Below are positions 58,499-64,000 of a stretch of 64,000 nt of DNA, one piece after another. A program made the position numbers and the translations under genes. A model generated the notes under the pieces. The model ran no database searches, was not told the origin of the DNA, and saw only the letters and a program-made list of their open reading frames with translations. Source of the DNA: Stachybotrys elegans (lineage: Eukaryota > Ascomycota > Sordariomycetes > Hypocreales > Stachybotryaceae). Location: contig JAGPNK010000002.1 in NCBI GenBank assembly GCA_020746835.1, forward strand, positions 620,001 through 684,000, in the 5' to 3' direction. How positions within the stretch are numbered: position 1 is the first letter of the stretch; every line of letters begins with the position of its first letter.

Positions 58499-58730
58499 GA
58501 GTCTCGGCTCACGGGGAAAGAAGAAGAGGGCGCAGGGCAATAATGGCGCTCTGTCACAGTAATGTAAGATGTTGTACGGATCGGGGTGTACACGTGCGGT
58601 TCAGGGTTGCTGCGCTCAGGAACACTGATGGATGGCTCAAGGGGCGACTGGTGTTTAGGGTTTAGGTTACGGCTCTCCTCAACGTATCGATTTCGACCAC
58701 GAATCAAAATGCTTTTTCGCTGCGCTACGT
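58499..58730. other. Short convergent spacer with two telomere-like units
   Basis: About 230 bp between the DUF2408 and YciI stop codons. It includes TTTAGGGTTTAGGTTA at about 58654-58669, two units resembling a telomere repeat. This may be chance. Confidence 0.5.
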
Positions 58731-59314
58731 CTATGGGTTTCTAAAGGCACACTTGAAAGGGTAGATCTGGACCTGGACGAACTGTGAGGTTGAGTGCTAA
58801 GCATGAGTGGTGAGATAGGGCATACCTTGTCCATATCCCAGACGCCAGAGGTGGCGTAGATGTCCTTCTTGAGCTGCTCGAGGACTTCCTCCTTGGAGGT
58901 GGAGATGCAGACGAGGGTGCTTCCCATAAAGTCCAGGCTGTCTGCTTCGTCATCCTTGGGGACGCTGTTGAGCAGAGCACCTGGGGGACAATTAATAAGT
59001 GTGTAAGATATTGGGCAGAGAATGGGCTGCAACGAACCGCCCATCTTCCAGTCACCCGACTCAAGGAAGGGTTTCATATTGGCAAAGTGCTGTCTTGGGG
59101 GCGGGTCAGCCTCTTGCGGATTGTCCCCGTCGCATAAGGAACAGAAGTCTTACGGGCGCACTTCCATCCTCTTTGCTCGCACGTCGGGCTTGTCAGGCAC
59201 GACGACGAGGAACTCGTACTTGCGAGGTGCGGCGGCGGCGGATGACATGGCGGCGCGGGAGAGGAAGCGGGACAGTGCGAGCGGTGATGCGCGTCTTGCT
59301 AGCAGCGGTGCCAT
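58731..59314 (-). CDS. YciI-like (YCII domain) small protein, possible mitochondrial form
   Basis: Four exons, 59314-59154, 59093-59038, 58980-58826 and 58772-58731, give 137 residues from the upstream ATG or 115 from the inner ATG at 59248. The YCII domain begins KYEFLVVVPDKPDVRAKRMEVRPQHFANM and continues SGDWKMGGALLNS and DFMGSTLVCISTSKEEVLEQLKKD. It ends GVWDMDKVQIYPFKCAFRNP. The family has a ferredoxin-like fold with a His-Asp pair; the Asp and His positions are partly visible, but catalytic activity is unproven. The extra 22 residues of the longer form are Arg-, Leu- and Ala-rich without acids, a plausible mitochondrial presequence. Exon 2 uses a CAAG acceptor, chosen because the nearby CAG would break the frame. 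Confidence 0.85.
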
Positions 59315-60137
59315 GTGGGAAAGGCGAGCGATGTTATGCTTGATGGCGCGATTGGATGGAGATTCGAGGCCAGCGGATGGAGATTTGGGCGGTTGGGAGA
59401 ATGGGCGGTTGTCGGCTAGAAGCGGAGGCAGAGAGGGAAGGGGGGGTGTGGAAGTGGGTGGGGGAGGGGTCGCCTGGCCTCCGGAGCCGGAAGCCGAGCC
59501 GTTGCGCAGATTCCGATGAGCGACATTGCTCCGACCGGGTGCTGCGGTGGTTACTGAGGTGGTCTGACACTAGGGGATATAAATTGCCTCAGAAACATCA
59601 TGTGCCATTTCCGCGGAACAGGAATGCTTGACCTTGTCTACAGGTACATACGGACACGCCGACAGATAGTATGAATTAGGACCATATATTGTATATACGT
59701 CACGGTGGGGTTACCCTTGGCGCATACGACTGGCGTGAGGGAATCAACATGTATCGCACGACGGACAATGCAGACACTTGTCTGGCCATGGCGAATGGGA
59801 ATTTTGCTTGAGAATCACATACGTTAGATGGATGAATGGATGGATGGACCGACGGAAAGAAGACGGAAAAGAGAGAGCGCCACAGAAACAGAGGGGTGGG
59901 GGCCAAGCTACTTTCCCGAAGCGGTAGCTTCTAGCACTCACTGCATCTGTCGTAATCGTGGTTTCCACCCTCGATTTGCCGTCATTCTCCTCTCTACTTG
60001 TGAGTCAACCTCCGGAAACAAAACCCTTCCTCTTCTTCTTCTATATTGCTCTTCGGTTCCATCCTGCCGAATTGATCCCTCAAAACACCCTTCTACACCA
60101 TCCACCACCACACACTATCACATCGCCCACTACCATC
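59315..60137. promoter_or_regulatory. Divergent promoter region YciI-like gene / small acidic protein gene
   Basis: About 820 bp. A GGATGGATG-type repeat lies at 59826-59848. The stretch before 60138 is rich in CCA and TTC, typical of a fungal leader. No gene is supported. Confidence 0.5.
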
Positions 60138-60527
60138 ATGATCGCCAAGAAGGACACGCTGGTGTACGTGCTGATGCACCAGGACTCGGGCGTCGGAGCC
60201 ACGGTGCTGGGCGTCTTCGCCGACATGTCGGACGCCAACGAGCGGTGCCTGCGCCAGGCGACGGACCTGGGCGTGCCGCTGGTGCGCGAGTCGCCGACCG
60301 AGGGGCCCGATCACCAGCACAACCGCCCCATGGAGCCCATGCGCTGGGACACGGCCGAGGGTGTGTCCTGCTGGGTCGAGGAGCACCGCGTCGAGCCCTG
60401 CAGGGTCATCAAGCCGCCGAAGCTGAGCGCCCCCGCGCCCGAGAGGAAGAACAGCAGGCTATACGACGACACCGAGGACCCGGATGACGTGGGGACGGAT
60501 AAGGACGAAGAGGGCCACTATGACTGA
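60138..60527 (+). CDS. Small acidic protein of unknown function
   Basis: A single-exon protein of 129 residues with strongly C/G-ending codons, starting at the ATG in CCATCATGATC. The first 45 residues look like a small alpha/beta fold: DTLVYVLMHQDSGVGATVLGVF, then ADMSDANERCLRQATDLG. That alternation of a hydrophobic strand, a GVF turn and a helix starting with SDAN is seen in small fungal proteins of unknown role. The middle contains MRWDTAEGVSCWVEEHRVEPCRV with two cysteines. The last 25 residues are highly acidic (DDTEDPDDVGTDKDEEG). There is no signal peptide. No function can be assigned. Confidence 0.75.
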   Translation: MIAKKDTLVYVLMHQDSGVGATVLGVFADMSDANERCLRQATDLGVPLVRESPTEGPDHQHNRPMEPMRWDTAEGVSCWVEEHRVEPCRVIKPPKLSAPAPERKNSRLYDDTEDPDDVGTDKDEEGHYD

Positions 60528-61693
60528 GGGTCCCGTGCAATTGGCCGACGGTTGGGGGGTTTACTTGATTGTTTTTGTTATTTTTCGAAAGCCCAGCGGG
60601 AGAAGACGGTGCCGCGAGGCAATATGAAGTGATGGAATGGTTACGGGGTGATGCTTGTCCCGGGAGCAGCGCTGCGTCGAGATGAAGGCGTGGTCACATC
60701 CCGCTGTTGTATTAGTAGAGTATTAGACGACAAAGTCTGCGAATCCCGAGCATATGATTCTTCTCTCGGCAGAATTACCATGCAATGTGAGCCAGAGGCA
60801 AGTGTTCCCATCTAACATGTCAATTATATCGGGCTCGTGGCCGTGGGGTACTTATTGCAGCTCATCCCTGCAGGAAAGGCGGGCGGTCGGTTCCAACGAC
60901 TCAATATCCGTCGGTGGTGGCATTGGACTCGGGCGCAAAGCAAAGTCTTGGTATTATGGGATGATTGGACCCATGGATGGATGCGTGGGCTGTGGAGGCG
61001 GGTGCTTCTGCAAAAGTTCTGGACAGCTTCTACGGCTCCCATTTTGGAATAACCAAGCAGGTATCATTTATCGCAGCGTAGCATCGCAGCCGAGCGGGTG
61101 GGCAACCTCAACGAGAGCTATGATCAATACTGGAATTGTTTTGTTTGTTTACCTTTTCTCAAGCTAGGATAGAGGATTTGTTAGGCATCAATAGTAAGGC
61201 ATCGTCGAGTGGTGGAATCTTCCATTACAGCCTGCACCTGCGCATAAGATGGGAAATGGGAAATATAGTGGCAGGGCTGCGCCTCACGAGCCACCTCAGG
61301 CGTCGTTTGGGGGCAGCAACGTGCCCTGTAACTCCGTCTCAGCGCCTTATAGAAGACGCCCGTCGTCACCCCTCCACAATTCTCCACGCGGCTTTGCACC
61401 CAAAAAGTCCAAGTCCCAATCTAAGGCCCCCCCTCGCTTCCCCGGCAATAGGCAATCAATCAAGCCATTCGTTCTCTCCAACACCAGAGCATCAATCCTC
61501 TCTTCTCATTCTCCTCCTCCTCTTCCTCCTCCACATACCCCCTCCCCCCCTTCCACTCCCCTCCGACGTTGCCAGCTGGCCCAACTTTTGCGTCTGTGGA
61601 CGGCTTTATTGCACGCTCCCGGCCTGATTGTTCGCTTGTGCTTTCTTCCCTCTGCTTCTTCCCTCTTCGCAAGAGGTACGGATATAGCCAGCC
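60528..61693 (+). promoter_or_regulatory. Spacer and promoter of bzz1
   Basis: About 1.17 kb between two plus-strand genes. The last 200 bp are a pyrimidine-rich leader (CTCCTCCTCTTCCTCCTCC at 61509-61527) ahead of the ATG at 61694. No gene is supported. Confidence 0.5.
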
Positions 61694-64000
61694 ATGGCTG
61701 AGGTGGACAGTGTCCCCACCTTTGGCGCTGAGCTCAAGGTATGTACGCACCCTCTGGTTATTCTCTCTCCCCCAAGCTTCAATGCATACCTTGCTTGGAG
61801 AACAGTCGCTGCCAGCTGCCCTCTTGCCTATTGGCCATTGTGCCCGACTAACCTGCCTCAGGATGGCTTCAAGGCGGCCAACGTCTGGGTCGGCCACGGC
61901 ATCGCCTGGCTCGACGACATCCAGCAATTCTATCGCGAACGCTCCGCCATCGAGAAGGAGTACAGCGCAAAGCTCAATGCCCTCGCAAAGAAGTACTTTG
62001 AGAAGAAGAACCGGAAAATCGCCCAGCTGAGCGTCGGCGACACGCCTGCCATGACTCCCGGATCTCTCGAGAGGTAACACCCCTCCATTTGTCCTCCGTG
62101 CATATGCCTCCCACACGTCCTCAGTACTGACTCCTGGCCGTATTCAGCGCCTCGTTAACGACCTGGGCCACCCAGCTTACGACCCTCGAATCCCGCGCCG
62201 CCGAGCACGATCGCTACGGAAACAGCCTCATCTCCCAGGTCGCCGATCCCCTCAAGTTCTACGCCGGCCGCTTCGAAGAGCTGCGCAAGCGCCACTCCGA
62301 CTACGCCGACAAGCTCGCCAACGAACGCGACACTGCCTACGCCGATCTGCGCAAAGTCAAGGGCAAGTACGACGCCGTCTGCCAGGAAGTCGAGACGAGG
62401 CGCAAGAAGACGGAGTCGCATTACGACCGAGCAAAGGCCCAGAGCGCCTACCAGCAGCAACTCTACGACATGCACAATGCCAAGAATTCTTACCTCATCG
62501 CTATCAACGTCACCAACAAGCATAAAGAAAAGTACTACCACGAATGGGTCCCCGAGGTCATGGACAGCTTGCAGGACCTCAACGAATTCCGCACCATGAA
62601 GCTCAACGGCCTATGGGGCGTCGCCAGCAGTCTCGAGGACCAGATGCTGCAGCAGAGCCACAGCATGATGGAGCACCTCGGTCAGGAAATCACCAGGAAT
62701 CTGCCGCACTTGGATTCGATGATGTACATGCGCCACAACATCGGCACCTTCCAGGAGCCCGCCGACAAGGTCTTCGAACCCAGCCCCGTGTGGCACGACG
62801 ACGGCGCCATGATAGTCGACGACATGGCCAAGGTCTATCTGCGCAATGTGCTTGGAAAGTCCAAATCCCAGCTGGGTGAGCTAAGGAGAGAAGTCGACAA
62901 GAAGCAGAGAGAGGTCGACTCCATCAAACGCACGAAGCAGGCTATCCGGGACGGAACCGAGAAGAAGGACGAAGTAGAGGTTGTGCGAATTCTCTTCAAC
63001 CTGCAGGAGGATCTGCACGCAGTCGACAGGCGGCGGCTGACAGCCGAGGTCGAGACGTCAACCATCACAGCCGTGGTAGGCGACGTTACCCTGGGCGCCA
63101 AGAACCACAACTTTAAGGGCCAGACGTTTAAGATCCCTACCAACTGCGACCTCTGCGGTGAGCGCATCTGGGGGCTGAGCGCCAAGGGCTTCGACTGCCG
63201 AGACTGCGGCTACACATGCCACAGCAAGTGTGAGATGAAGGTCCCCGCCGACTGTCCTGGCGAGCAGAACAAGGACGAGCGCAAGAAGCTCAAGGCTGAG
63301 CGCCAGGAAGCCGCCAACAAGCTCCTCAAGCCCGACGTTGCGGCCAGCTTACCACAGACGGCCGAGCTGCCCGACCTCAGCCGTTCCAACACCATGAACT
63401 CGCTGAGCTCCCGCTCGGCTCGCCCGTCCATGTCGGACCTGGGCGCCGGGCCGATGAGCCCCACGGAAGAGCAGCCGTCCGCCACTTCTCCCGCTGCCGG
63501 GGCCGTGTCTCCCCCGCTCACTTCTCCCAAGCCCGTCACGGGAACAGGAGCAAGGAAGAGAATAATGGCGCCTCCGCCGGCCGCCTACATCAGCGAGCTT
63601 CCCAGCAGCGAGACTAATGGCGGAGCCAAGGAGGAGAAGGCGGGCAAGATGCTCTACACGTTCGAAGCCAACGGTGACGGCGAGCTGTCAGTTCAGGAGG
63701 GCAGAGATGTCGTGCTCCTCGAACCAGATGGTAAGTTTCTCCCCCATATCACATCTCACTTAGAATCTCCAGCTCACAAATATGACAAGACGGCTCCGGT
63801 TGGGTCAAGGTCCGCGCCGGCTACAAGGAAGGCATGGTCCCCAGCACCTACGTCGAATTCACCACCACGGCCCCCGCCGCATCAGCCCGCCCGTCCTCGG
63901 TCATCTCGACGTCGACCACCTCCTCGACAGCGGCCAAGAAGAAGGGCCCCGCGGTGGCACCCCGCCGCGGCGCCAAGAAGCTCAAGTACGTCGAGGCGCT
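61694..64000 (+). CDS. bzz1: F-BAR / C1 / SH3 actin-assembly protein, Bzz1 type, 3' end missing
   Basis: Bzz1 binds curved plasma membrane and activates the Las17/WASP-Arp2/3 pathway at endocytic sites. Exons 61694-61738, 61862-62073, 62148-63730 and 63790 to beyond the window. The F-BAR domain covers about 1-260 (FKAANVWVGHGIAWLDDIQQFY, IEKEYSAKLNALAKKYFEKK). A coiled coil follows. A C1-type zinc domain at about 406-455 starts HNFKGQTFKIPTNCDLCGERIWG and ends CHSKCEMKVPADC, and all its Cys and His ligands are present. A Ser/Pro linker leads to the first SH3 domain at about 585-640 (ALYTFE-like LYTFEANGDGELSV, SGWVKVRAGYKEGMVPSTYV), which is split by the third intron. The second SH3 domain should lie beyond position 64,000; the last visible residues, VAPRRGAKKLKYVEA, look like its approach. 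Confidence 0.93.

Noticed and set aside
1..64000. Transposons, CRISPR arrays, secondary-metabolite clusters
   Set aside because: No transposase, reverse transcriptase, long terminal repeat, spaced direct-repeat array, PKS, NRPS or terpene synthase motif was seen anywhere in the window.

Overview
The window is nuclear DNA from a filamentous ascomycete, most likely a Sordariomycete and possibly a hypocrealean. The evidence is short introns with GTRNGT donors, CTRAC-like branch sites and YAG acceptors, together with clear fungal orthologues: Arp1, an Mbp1-type APSES factor, SepH/Cdc7 kinase, Ice2, Dsd1, Scs2 and Bzz1. All gene models were built by hand from splice consensus, reading frame and family similarity. 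No transcript data or database search was available.

Layout. Positions 1-27,700 are gene-poor. They hold the truncated 5' end of arp1 (minus), the mbp1-type APSES regulator (plus), a single-pass membrane protein of unknown function, a Gln-rich protein (minus) and the ten-exon septation kinase sepH (minus), with 5-6.5 kb non-coding stretches between them. These stretches are rich in microsatellites and homopolymers. Positions 29,100-64,000 are gene-dense with mostly short spacers: an unknown Arg/Ser-rich protein, a divergent folate-ligase-family protein with a long charged tail, a DUF218 protein, an alpha/beta hydrolase, Ice2, an AAA+ ATPase, a Clr5-domain protein, a neutral amino acid permease, the sphingolipid delta-4 desaturase, the VAP protein Scs2, a UBA/zinc-finger/UBX protein, ribosomal P1, a DUF2408 protein, a YciI-like protein, a small acidic protein and the start of bzz1.

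Themes. Several genes concern cytoskeleton and cell cycle (arp1, mbp1, sepH, bzz1) or ER and lipid organisation (ice2, dsd1, scs2). Apart from sharing divergent promoters they do not form an obvious cluster. There is no secondary-metabolite cluster, no transposon and no convincing tRNA. The least ordinary parts are the folate-ligase-like protein with altered motifs and a roughly 300-residue extension, the divergent AAA+/Clr5 pair that looks more AT-rich than its neighbours, two stop-free introns of 3n length, a possible dual-start YciI protein, and a recurrent GGTAC/TACCTACC motif in the spacers. I did not find a system that I can defend as entirely new.
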